64,000 nt of DNA from Rhodocyclaceae bacterium (lineage in GTDB: Bacteria; Pseudomonadota; Gammaproteobacteria; Burkholderiales; Rhodocyclaceae), in NCBI GenBank assembly GCA_006218025.1, contig VBWA01000010.1, forward strand, positions 1 through 64,000. The letters run 5' to 3'. Of this stretch, positions 17,817 through 24,385 are shown piece by piece. Under the pieces are notes generated by a model. It saw nothing but the letters and a program-made list of their open reading frames with translations. It did no database searches and was not told the DNA's origin. How positions within the stretch are numbered: the stretch's first letter is position 1; every line of letters begins with the position of its first letter. The position numbers and the translations under genes are program-made.

Positions 17817-18728
17817 ATGTCCAAAATCTGGAAAGATTTGAGTTTGCTGGTCCTCGCGCTCGGCGCCACTTTAGCTTTTGCGCAGGATGCCGTACTGAAG
17901 CCTTTCGTGCTGGCGTCGAAAGGGGCCGGCGATGTGGCGCAGAAAGTCGAAGCCACCAAGGCCGCACTGACCAAGGCCGGTTTCACCGTGGCCGGCAGCT
18001 ATTCGCCCTATGCCAACACGACGGTCATTGGCGTGACCAACGATGAACTGCGCAGCACTGCCGCCAAGTCGGAGCATGGCGGCTTCGGAGCGGCGATGCG
18101 CGTGGCGGTGGTCAAGGCCGGCAACGACGTCCAGGTTTCCTACACCAATCCGACCTACTGGGCCAACGTCTACCGCATGAATGGCGAGCTCAAGGATACG
18201 ACGGCCAAGCTGCAGGTGGCGTTGGGCAAGGTCGAGGAATTCGGCGCCAAGGGCCTGACGGCGGCTCAGTTGCGCAAGTACCACTACACCTTCGGCATGG
18301 AATACTTCGACGAGCCAAACGAGTTCGTCAAGTACGGCAGTCACGAAGATGCGGTGAAGGCGGTCGAGGCGGGCCTGGCTGCGGGCAAGCACGGTGTGAC
18401 CAAGGTCTATCGCGTCGATGTTGCCGGCAAGAAGGAAGTTCTGTTCGGCGTGGCGATGAAGGGTGCCGGCGACAACAGGATCATGGATGACGCCTACATA
18501 ATGACTGAAATCGACTTCAGGGACGTGAAGTCGGCGGCGCATCTGCCCTATGACATTCTGGTATCGGATAACAAGGTGTACGCCCAGTACGCGCGCTTCC
18601 GCATTGCTGTCAGCTTCCCCGATCTGTCGATGATGGGCGCCAACAGCTTCATGAACATCATGAAGTCTCCCGAGGCGATTCGTGAAGCTCTGTCTCTTAC
18701 CGTTGGCGGGAAGAAGGACGCGCGCTGA
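17817..18728 (+). CDS. Periplasmic protein of unknown function
   Basis: A 303-residue protein with a signal peptide (MSKIWKDLSLLVLALGATLAFA, then QDAVLKPF). It has no cysteine and no heme site. The mature part has alternating short strands and helices (for example VEATKAALTKAGFTVAGSYSP), which resembles DUF302-like folds; this is a weak impression only. It heads a three-gene unit with a small membrane protein and a 163-residue protein, spaced 27 and 12 bases apart. The function cannot be inferred beyond secretion. Confidence 0.7.
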   Translation: MSKIWKDLSLLVLALGATLAFAQDAVLKPFVLASKGAGDVAQKVEATKAALTKAGFTVAGSYSPYANTTVIGVTNDELRSTAAKSEHGGFGAAMRVAVVKAGNDVQVSYTNPTYWANVYRMNGELKDTTAKLQVALGKVEEFGAKGLTAAQLRKYHYTFGMEYFDEPNEFVKYGSHEDAVKAVEAGLAAGKHGVTKVYRVDVAGKKEVLFGVAMKGAGDNRIMDDAYIMTEIDFRDVKSAAHLPYDILVSDNKVYAQYARFRIAVSFPDLSMMGANSFMNIMKSPEAIREALSLTVGGKKDAR

Positions 18729-18755
18729 AAGGCGCGCGAATCAAAGGAGAAGACC

Positions 18756-19055
18756 ATGCAACTGGATATGATCACAATATTGGGGTTCGGTGCTGTTCTC
18801 ATCATGCTGATCAACCTGTTTCAGGTGATCAGCCTGAAATCCCAGATGAGCGGCGGCGTGGTGGGCAAGAGCTGGAACGTGATGATCCTGCTGGTGGTGC
18901 TGTTCGCCGCCGGGTATATGATCTTGCCGTTTCTCGCCACCATGCCGGTCGAAACCTTGCGCATCATTGTTTCCCTGATCCTGTTTTTCGGGGCGATCTA
19001 TGTACTGGTTACCATTCGCCTCATTTACGGCATCATCAAGGAACTTTCCTCCTGA
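18756..19055 (+). CDS. Small membrane protein of unknown function
   Basis: A 99-residue protein with three hydrophobic segments (about residues 5-25, 42-62 and 70-92). The start has a good AAGGAGA site 8 bases ahead. It has no cysteine or recognisable domain. Its place between a periplasmic protein and a soluble protein suggests it links them at the membrane, which is inference. Confidence 0.65.
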   Translation: MQLDMITILGFGAVLIMLINLFQVISLKSQMSGGVVGKSWNVMILLVVLFAAGYMILPFLATMPVETLRIIVSLILFFGAIYVLVTIRLIYGIIKELSS

Positions 19056-19067
19056 TGGATGGGTGAC

Positions 19068-19559
19068 ATGGCTGATCTGCAAGAGGTTTACGCCAGGACC
19101 GAGGCGGGCGTAGCAGAGATCAAGGCGCGCGCGCTCGACCTGACGCGCGGGCAGCGCAACCTGCTGATCGTCATTGACGGCAAGAACGCGCTCGGCTCGT
19201 TCGCCAAGATGGCCGGCTGTGCGCCGGAACAGATGGGGGACGTGCTTCTCCCCCTCATCGAGCATGGGTTGATTGCGCGGGTCGCCGGGCGATCGAACTG
19301 GGCACCCGAGCAAAACTCGCCGGCGGGCGGGCGGCCATCGCCATCAACATACGCTGGGGCGCAGGTGCTGATTGCCCTCGCCGAGCGGGTGTTTGAAAAG
19401 CATGCCGGACCCGTCGTGCTCAAGCTGGAAAAGGCCGCCGGTTCGGGCGGGGACTTGCTTGCTGCGGCCGAGAGTGCGGCCAAGCTGGCCAAGCTGACCA
19501 TAGACGAGTCAAAGGCCCAGGAGTTCCTCGTCGAAGCGCGCCGGCTGATTTCCGGGTAG
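19068..19559 (+). CDS. Soluble protein of unknown function
   Basis: A 163-residue protein (MADLQEVYARTEAGVAEIKAR...). The middle part (GSFAKMAGCAPEQMGDVLLPLIEHGLIARV) reads like a helix-turn-helix or other winged-helix segment, so a regulatory role is possible. An alternative ATG three codons earlier (19059) is equally acceptable, overlapping closely with the preceding gene. The gene ends just before the valS fragment on the other strand. Confidence 0.55.
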   Translation: MADLQEVYARTEAGVAEIKARALDLTRGQRNLLIVIDGKNALGSFAKMAGCAPEQMGDVLLPLIEHGLIARVAGRSNWAPEQNSPAGGRPSPSTYAGAQVLIALAERVFEKHAGPVVLKLEKAAGSGGDLLAAAESAAKLAKLTIDESKAQEFLVEARRLISG

Positions 19560-19584
19560 ATCACCTCTGTTCAGTGTGGTCCGC

Positions 19585-19612
19585 GCTGTCGGCTTGAAGG
19601 CCGACCTACAGC
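19585..19612. repeat. REP-like palindrome
   Basis: GTCGGC and GCCGAC arms around TTGAAG, flanked by GCTG and CTACAGC, so the outer bases also pair partly. The reverse reads TGTAGGTCGGCCTTCAAGCC, a form typical of REP-like elements in betaproteobacteria. It overlaps the end of the valS fragment. I saw no second copy in this window. Confidence 0.5.
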
Positions 19613-19958
19613 CGGCCCAATTGCACGCGAAGTTTTTCGACCAGCGAACCAAAACTCTCCAGCCGCTCCTTCTCCTGCGCCACGACGGCGGAGGGAGCGC
19701 GCTCGATAAAGCCGGCATTTCCGAGCTTGGCGTTCGCCTTGACGATCTCGCCCTCGACGCGGACGATCTCCTTGGTCGGACGCGCGCGTTCCGCGTCGAT
19801 GTCGATTTCGATCTTCAACATAGCCGAAATTCGCCGACGCTCTGCACCGGTGCATCGCAGTCGAGCAGAACTTCGGTCGTAGTGACATCGGGAAGCTTGG
19901 CAGCGCAGCGAGATAGGGCGCACAGGAGACCAGAATCCCCGTCCCGCAAGCACCGACT
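19606..19958 (-). pseudogene. Decayed 3' fragment of a valyl-tRNA synthetase gene
   Basis: The terminal coiled arm of ValRS is readable on the minus strand: [17 protein letters not shown] then [20 protein letters not shown] to VQLGRL. It parallels [17 protein letters not shown] and following in the intact valS at 55042-57891. Upstream pieces are in other frames: [11 protein letters not shown], then [20 protein letters not shown] with GEFRL. At least two frame breaks are therefore present. The catalytic part is absent. A degraded copy of the dispersed motif sits at the same place as in the intact gene. It looks like the remains of a second or displaced valS. Confidence 0.85.
19937..19958 (-). 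repeat. Degraded copy of the dispersed 22-nt motif
   Basis: Minus strand reads AGTCGGTGCTTG-CGGG-ACGGGG, differing from AGTCGGCGCTGG-N4-ACGGCG at three positions. It is in the valS fragment, at the position of the intact copy in full-length valS. Confidence 0.55.
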
Positions 19959-19968
19959 TTGTTGCATG

Positions 19969-20622
19969 TCACCGCACTGGCGCGATGCCCCACTCAGCAA
20001 CGCCTTCCGGTAGACGAAGCGCGTCGTAGCCCTTCTTGCGCAGCAGCTCGACGGCGTCGCGCGCCATAAGACAGTAGGGTCCGCGACAATAGGCGACTAC
20101 TGTTTTGCCCTTCGGTAGTTCAGAAAGCCGCAGCTTCAATTCGTCGAGCGGTATCGAGCGTGCGAATGGCAGGTGCGCGGCGAGAAATTCATCAGAGGGT
20201 CGCACGTCAAGTACAACCACGTCGCCCTTCCGTGCCATCTTGACCAAGCTGTCGCGATCTTGAGGCGCCAATTCCTTCGGGTGGCTGACCATCTGTTCGA
20301 TAACCAGGCGCAGTTCCACCAGTCGGTCCTCGGCGAGCGACCGGATCGCCACCCAGAAATCAGCCACTGCACGATTTGCGATCCGGTAGACCACGTACTT
20401 GCCGCGCTTCTCTGTTTCGACGAGCCGCGCACCACGCAGCTCTCGCAGGTGGGCGCTGGCGAGCTTCATGCTCATGGCCGCTTCCCGCGCCAGTGTGTCC
20501 ACTGTCTTTTCGCCTTGGCACAGCAATTCGATCAGCTCCAGCCTCTTTGGGCTGCATGCAGCCTTGCCGATACGGGCCACCTGTTCATAGAGCAAGTCTT
20601 TGATGCGTCGTGAGTCGTTCAT
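19969..20622 (-). CDS. ArsR-family regulator fused to a rhodanese domain
   Basis: A 217-residue protein. Residues 1-95 form an ArsR winged helix (SPKRLELIELLCQGEKTVD, then SMKLASAHLRELRGARLVET). Residues 110-217 form a rhodanese domain with the active-site loop YCRGPYC (Cys179, Cys184). Such fusions are known in sulfur bacteria and probably sense persulfide or sulfane sulfur through the rhodanese cysteine. It is divergent from a dsrE gene, across a 141-base region with inverted repeats that could be its operator, so it likely controls that gene and perhaps the run behind it. Confidence 0.88.
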   Translation of the reverse strand: MNDSRRIKDLLYEQVARIGKAACSPKRLELIELLCQGEKTVDTLAREAAMSMKLASAHLRELRGARLVETEKRGKYVVYRIANRAVADFWVAIRSLAEDRLVELRLVIEQMVSHPKELAPQDRDSLVKMARKGDVVVLDVRPSDEFLAAHLPFARSIPLDELKLRLSELPKGKTVVAYCRGPYCLMARDAVELLRKKGYDALRLPEGVAEWGIAPVR

Positions 20623-20674
20623 AAGATCAATCTAATGTGTACGCGATCATCTGTCAATTATTTTGTCTGCTCTC

Positions 20675-20704
20675 TTGACAATGACTGTATGGCTGGACTA
20701 GATT
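20675..20704 (+). promoter_or_regulatory. Sigma-70 type promoter for the dsrE gene
   Basis: A perfect -35 TTGACA (20675-20680), 18-base spacer and -10 TAGATT (20699-20704). Transcription would start about 50 bases before the dsrE ATG. The -10 box overlaps the repeated TAGATTG sequence. Confidence 0.6.
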
Positions 20705-20711
20705 GCTCCAA

Positions 20712-20732
20712 TGGATATTAGATTGTTATCCA
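20712..20732. promoter_or_regulatory. Candidate operator of the ArsR-rhodanese regulator
   Basis: TGGATA and TATCCA arms separated by 9 bases containing TTAGATTGT. The word ATTAGATTG (20717-20725) recurs inverted as CAATCTAAT at 20628-20636, just upstream of the regulator ATG. A site between the -10 box and the dsrE start would suit repression. Confidence 0.45.
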
Positions 20733-20763
20733 ACACTCACCATCAAGACCGGAGGTAAATGAA

Positions 20764-21114
20764 ATGGCCAAGAATCTATTCATTCTCAACGACCCACCCT
20801 ATGGCACCGAACGCAGCTACAACGCCGCGCGTCTCGCGCGTACCTTGCTAAACGCCAAGGAGGAAGTCCGCGTGTTTCTGATGGGCGATGCCGCTGCCTG
20901 CGCCGCCGCCGGGCAGAAGGTGCCGCAGGGCTATTACAACCTCGGCGACATGCTCGGTGCCGTGATTCGCCGCGAAGGCGAGATTTCGGTTTGCGGCACC
21001 TGCATGGATGCGAGGGGAATGGCTGAGGAACGCCTGATCGAGGGTGCGAAGCGCGGCACCATGGACATCCTCACCGAATGGACCGTGTGGGCAGACAAGG
21101 TGCTGGTCTTCTGA
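20764..21114 (+). CDS. DsrE/F-family sulfur relay protein
   Basis: A 116-residue cytoplasmic DsrE-fold protein (MAKNLFILNDPPYGTERSYN; FLMGDAAACAAAGQ). It has a CGTC pair (Cys77, Cys80) at the position of the reactive cysteine loop in the family, suited to carrying persulfide. GGAGG lies 8 bases before the ATG. It is first in the long co-directional run and faces the ArsR-rhodanese regulator. Confidence 0.85.
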   Translation: MAKNLFILNDPPYGTERSYNAARLARTLLNAKEEVRVFLMGDAAACAAAGQKVPQGYYNLGDMLGAVIRREGEISVCGTCMDARGMAEERLIEGAKRGTMDILTEWTVWADKVLVF

Positions 21115-21193
21115 TCGTCGGAATCAGGCCAATCCATGGCATCGGAATCGATGCCATAAATAGTTTTTTGACCAAATTGATCGCTACCCGTTC

Positions 21194-21679
21194 ATGCGCC
21201 TGCCTGCTTTGTCACTGCTGGCACTTGTGACCACCGCCGCGCAGGCGCAGGTCACGCTGAGCGCAACGCCCCTGACGCGGGAGCAGGTCAGCGCCTTCTA
21301 CATCGCACGCGGTTTTTCCGCGACGGCCATTGCGCCCTATGCGCAGGCCTGCGTCCTGTCGTTCGAGTTTCGCAACGCAGGCCGGTCGGCCTTGCGGTAT
21401 CGCCTTGCCGATTGGCAAGCAGAGGACGGAATCCGCATCCGGCCCATCGCCGAATGGGACGCGGCATGGCAAAAGGATGGCATACCTCACGCAGCGCGCA
21501 TCGCTTTCCGCTGGGCGCAATTTCCAGCGCAACAGGAATTCGAGGCTGGCGACTGGATCATGGGCATGGCGGCGCTGAGCCGGCGTCCGTCCGGTCAATT
21601 TCGCATCCTTGCCCGCTACCACGACGACAAGGGACACCATGAAATCGTGCTCGACCCGCTTTCCTGCGCCAATGACTGA
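21194..21679 (+). CDS. Periplasmic protein of unknown function
   Basis: A 161-residue protein with a signal peptide (MRLPALSLLALVTTAAQAQ). The mature part is rich in Arg and aromatic residues, with strands such as CVLSFEFRNAGRSALRYRLADW, suggesting an all-beta fold. Its stop overlaps the start of the following TlpA-like gene by 8 bases, so the two are probably translated together. No family is recognised. Confidence 0.6.
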   Translation: MRLPALSLLALVTTAAQAQVTLSATPLTREQVSAFYIARGFSATAIAPYAQACVLSFEFRNAGRSALRYRLADWQAEDGIRIRPIAEWDAAWQKDGIPHAARIAFRWAQFPAQQEFEAGDWIMGMAALSRRPSGQFRILARYHDDKGHHEIVLDPLSCAND

Positions 21680-22193
21680 GCGTCGCCGCTTTCTCGCCGC
21701 GCTGGCCCTGCTGGCCCTTGCGCCCCCGATCCGCGCCCAGCATGCCGGCACGTCACCCGCAGGCATGTCGCCGCTACCCACCGTCCCGCCAGCGCCGACT
21801 TTGCGTTTGCCCGACATGGACGGCAAACTCGTCGACCTCGCCGCTTATCGCGGCAAGGTGGTGCTGGTGAACTTCTGGGCGACCTGGTGCCCTCCTTGCC
21901 GCAAGGAATTTCCCTCACTCGCTCGGGTGCGCAAACTCTTCAAACCCGCCGACTTCGAAGTGCTGGCGGTGAATGTCGGCGAAGACCCGGACACCGTGTT
22001 TTCATTTGCCGGCTCGCCGGATTTTCCGGTGCTGTTCGACCGCGATTCGCAAGCGATGGAGCGTTGGCCGGTAAGAGGTTTGCCCACCACGCTGGTGGTC
22101 GACCGTCAGGGCCGCCTCGCGTTGCGGGCTGTGGGCGGTCGAGAATTTGACAATCCGGCGATCACCGCCCAGCTTAAGACCTTACTCAAGTGA
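21672..22193 (+). CDS. TlpA/ResA-like periplasmic thioredoxin (first copy)
   Basis: A 173-residue exported thiol-disulfide protein. The N-terminus MTERRRFLAALALLALAPPIRAQ has an RRRFL element, so Tat export is possible as well as Sec. After a Pro-rich linker (encoded across the dispersed motif) comes the thioredoxin domain with WCPPC (Cys73, Cys76) and the cis-proline loop GLPTTLVVD. It should reduce or handle disulfides or persulfides in the periplasm. The start is the ATG overlapping the preceding gene; longer upstream frames lack a signal. Confidence 0.88.
   Translation: MTERRRFLAALALLALAPPIRAQHAGTSPAGMSPLPTVPPAPTLRLPDMDGKLVDLAAYRGKVVLVNFWATWCPPCRKEFPSLARVRKLFKPADFEVLAVNVGEDPDTVFSFAGSPDFPVLFDRDSQAMERWPVRGLPTTLVVDRQGRLALRAVGGREFDNPAITAQLKTLLK
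21779..21800 (-). repeat. Dispersed 22-nt motif, copy in tlpA-like gene
   Basis: Minus strand AGTCGGCGCTGG-CGGG-ACGGTG. It encodes the Pro-rich linker VPPAPTL on the + strand, between signal peptide and thioredoxin domain. Confidence 0.7.
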
Positions 22194-22204
22194 AGGAGAA
22201 CATC

Positions 22205-22645
22205 ATGAGCACGATACGCAGACTGTTTCTTTCCATCCTGGCTCTCGCCAGCCTGGGCGCGGCATCTGCCGCAGCGCTGGCTCAGACGCCTGGCCCGACC
22301 AGCCTCAACGGGCAAAAGGTGCTGACCCTGGTATCGCGCGACCCGCCCGGCGTGCGCTGCAACAACAACATCCAGATCGCGGCGGAATTGTCGAATGTCT
22401 TCAAGGTCCCGGTGGTGGTGGTGCCCGTCACCTACGCCGGGCCCGGCGCCAAGGCCCCGGCGGTGTATTACGGCGGGCAGATCCTGGCGGTGGATGGCGG
22501 CGATCACAATGGCATGATCAGCTACCAGATGCTGGCCGACGTGCTGGACATCGAGGGCGCGCCCAAGCAGGAGCAGCAGGGGCGCCTCATGGAAGTCAAA
22601 AAGGATTTCGAGGCGCTCAAGACGTCGATCAAGGCGGCAAACTGA
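22205..22645 (+). CDS. Exported protein of unknown function
   Basis: A 146-residue protein with a signal peptide (MSTIRRLFLSILALASLGAASAAALAQ). The mature part (VLTLVSRDPPGVRCNNNIQIAAELS; YGGQILAVDGGDHNGMISY) has one Cys at about residue 55. An alternating strand-helix order suggests a compact alpha-beta, perhaps thioredoxin-like, fold. AAGGAG precedes the ATG. It lies between two thioredoxin genes, so a thiol or sulfur-binding role is plausible but unproven. Confidence 0.6.
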   Translation: MSTIRRLFLSILALASLGAASAAALAQTPGPTSLNGQKVLTLVSRDPPGVRCNNNIQIAAELSNVFKVPVVVVPVTYAGPGAKAPAVYYGGQILAVDGGDHNGMISYQMLADVLDIEGAPKQEQQGRLMEVKKDFEALKTSIKAAN

Positions 22646-22646
22646 C

Positions 22647-22988
22647 ATGAAGCGCTGGACGACGGTCTGGACTGGCCTCCTCTTGGCAACGCCGGCCGTG
22701 GCCGGCGAGTGGGAAGGCTGGCTGGTGGGCGAGCCGTGCGTAGCGACACTGCAAGTGGCCGACTGTCCCTTGCGTCATGTCGACCAGGCGGTGCTGCTGC
22801 TGGAGAACGGCGAGAAGCTGGCCTTCCAGTGGGGCGAGGGCAAGGCGGTCAGCGTCGCCGAGGTGGACAAGTCGTATGCGAAGAAAGTCCGCCTGAGCGG
22901 CGAGATCAAGGCGGGCGTGCTCGCCCCGACCAAGCTCGATCTGCTGGAAACGAGCGGAGAGAAGAAGTTCTTCAAGGGCTGCCTGTGA
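22647..22988 (+). CDS. Small exported protein of unknown function
   Basis: A 113-residue protein with a short signal peptide (MKRWTTVWTGLLLATPAVAG). The mature chain has three cysteines (GEPCVATLQVADC and the C-terminal KGCL) and is mostly beta by appearance. It starts 1 base after the previous stop and overlaps the next gene by GTGA. The paired cysteines suggest a disulfide, fitting its thioredoxin neighbours. Confidence 0.6.
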   Translation: MKRWTTVWTGLLLATPAVAGEWEGWLVGEPCVATLQVADCPLRHVDQAVLLLENGEKLAFQWGEGKAVSVAEVDKSYAKKVRLSGEIKAGVLAPTKLDLLETSGEKKFFKGCL

Positions 22989-23530
22989 GACGCAAGCTCG
23001 CGAGTTTTGCTCTGGCGGCGTTGGTCATGAGCACCGTGGCGGCAGCCGAGTTGCCGGGCGCCGAGCTTGCCCGCAAGGCGGGGATGGAGGCTTACCCGGT
23101 GCCGCTCAAGGCGCCGGCCCTGCGCCTGCACAGCCTCTCCGGCGAACAGCACGGCGCGGAGCACTACCGCGGCCGCGTGGTGCTGCTCAATTTCTGGGCG
23201 AGCTGGTGCCCGCCTTGCCGCGATGAATTTCCCTCGCTCGAACGCCTGCAGCGGAAACTCGGCGGCAAGGAGTTCGCGGTGCTGGCGGTGAGCGTGTCCG
23301 ATTCGGAACAGGGCGTCGACCGCTTCCTCGCCGGCAGGAAGCCGGTCTTCGAGATTCTGATGGATGACGACGGCAAGGTATCCACCGCCTTTCGCGCCCG
23401 AGGGGTGCCGGTGACCTACCTGCTCGACCGCCAGGGGCGGCTTCTCGCCGGCAGGACCGGGCCGCAGCTTTGGGACAGCCCGGCGATGGAAGAACTGATC
23501 CTGAAGACGATTGCCCGCCAGGAGAAATAG
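22985..23530 (+). CDS. TlpA/ResA-like periplasmic thioredoxin (second copy)
   Basis: A 181-residue exported thioredoxin with WCPPC (Cys75, Cys78) and the loop GVPVTYLLD. The start is GTG at 22985, overlapping the preceding stop (GTGA); it gives the signal peptide VRRKLASFALAALVMSTVAAAE. Upstream codons in frame run through the neighbouring gene and are not expected to be used. It is a paralogue of the TlpA-like protein 1 kb upstream (both have WCPPC followed by EFPSL). It probably works on the same periplasmic sulfur substrates. Confidence 0.87.
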   Translation: MRRKLASFALAALVMSTVAAAELPGAELARKAGMEAYPVPLKAPALRLHSLSGEQHGAEHYRGRVVLLNFWASWCPPCRDEFPSLERLQRKLGGKEFAVLAVSVSDSEQGVDRFLAGRKPVFEILMDDDGKVSTAFRARGVPVTYLLDRQGRLLAGRTGPQLWDSPAMEELILKTIARQEK

Positions 23531-23531
23531 G

Positions 23532-24383
23532 ATGCGCGCACTGCTCACCGTGGTTGTTATTCTTTGGTCGGTATCGGCAACTGCCGACGCCGGTTTCCTG
23601 ATCGACACCGCGCAACTCGCCGACGAATTGAAGCAGGGCAAGCTGCGGCTGATCGACGCCGAGAACGCCGAGAGCTACCAGCGCGCCCATCTTCCCGGCG
23701 CGGCGCATCTGCACTACCTCGACCTCGAGGATACCGAGGAAAACCTCAAGAGCGGCCAGCCCGCCTTCCCACAACTGGCGGCATCGAAATTCGCCGCGCT
23801 CGGCCTGACGCGAGCATCGGACGTGGTGGTCTATGACAGCGGCGACGGCCGCGCGGCCTCCGCCGTCTGGTACATGCTGCGTTACCTCGGCCACGACAAG
23901 GTGCGCATGCTCGACGGCGGCTTCCGCAAGTGGTTGAAGGAGGGGCGCGCCCTGACGCAGGAAGCGCCGAAGCTCGCCAAGACCACCTACGTTCCGAAGG
24001 TGCGCAGCGACTGGGCGGTGAAAAGCGCCGGGCTGGCGGGGTCCCCGGCCTTGCTGGTCGATGCGCGCTCGCTGGCCGAATACACCGGCAAGGAATCCGG
24101 CGGCGCGCGCCAGAGCGGCCACATTCCCGGCGCGAAGAGTTTCCCCTGGACACAACTGACCGGCGATCTCGCCACCTTCAAGTCGCCCGAGGCGATGAAG
24201 AAAAGCCTCGCCGCCGCAGGCATCACGCCCGACAAGGAGATCGTCACCTACTGCAACGGCGGGCTCGGCCGCTCGACCCATCTGCTGGCCGCGCTCACCC
24301 TGCTGGGCTATGAGAAGGTCAAGGTCTACCCCGGCTCGTGGGTCGAGTGGGCCGCCGATCCTTCCCGGTCGATCGAGCGCTGA
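23532..24383 (+). CDS. Exported tandem-domain sulfurtransferase (rhodanese)
   Basis: A 283-residue protein with a signal peptide (MRALLTVVVILWSVSATADAG) and two rhodanese domains. The first lacks the catalytic Cys (loop reads YDSGDGRAA). The second has it in TYCNGGLGRS (Cys241). This is the normal plan of thiosulfate or mercaptopyruvate sulfurtransferases, here in the periplasm. It would transfer sulfane sulfur to thiols, perhaps to the adjacent thioredoxins. GGAG precedes the ATG closely. Confidence 0.88.
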   Translation: MRALLTVVVILWSVSATADAGFLIDTAQLADELKQGKLRLIDAENAESYQRAHLPGAAHLHYLDLEDTEENLKSGQPAFPQLAASKFAALGLTRASDVVVYDSGDGRAASAVWYMLRYLGHDKVRMLDGGFRKWLKEGRALTQEAPKLAKTTYVPKVRSDWAVKSAGLAGSPALLVDARSLAEYTGKESGGARQSGHIPGAKSFPWTQLTGDLATFKSPEAMKKSLAAAGITPDKEIVTYCNGGLGRSTHLLAALTLLGYEKVKVYPGSWVEWAADPSRSIER

Positions 24384-24385
24384 CC

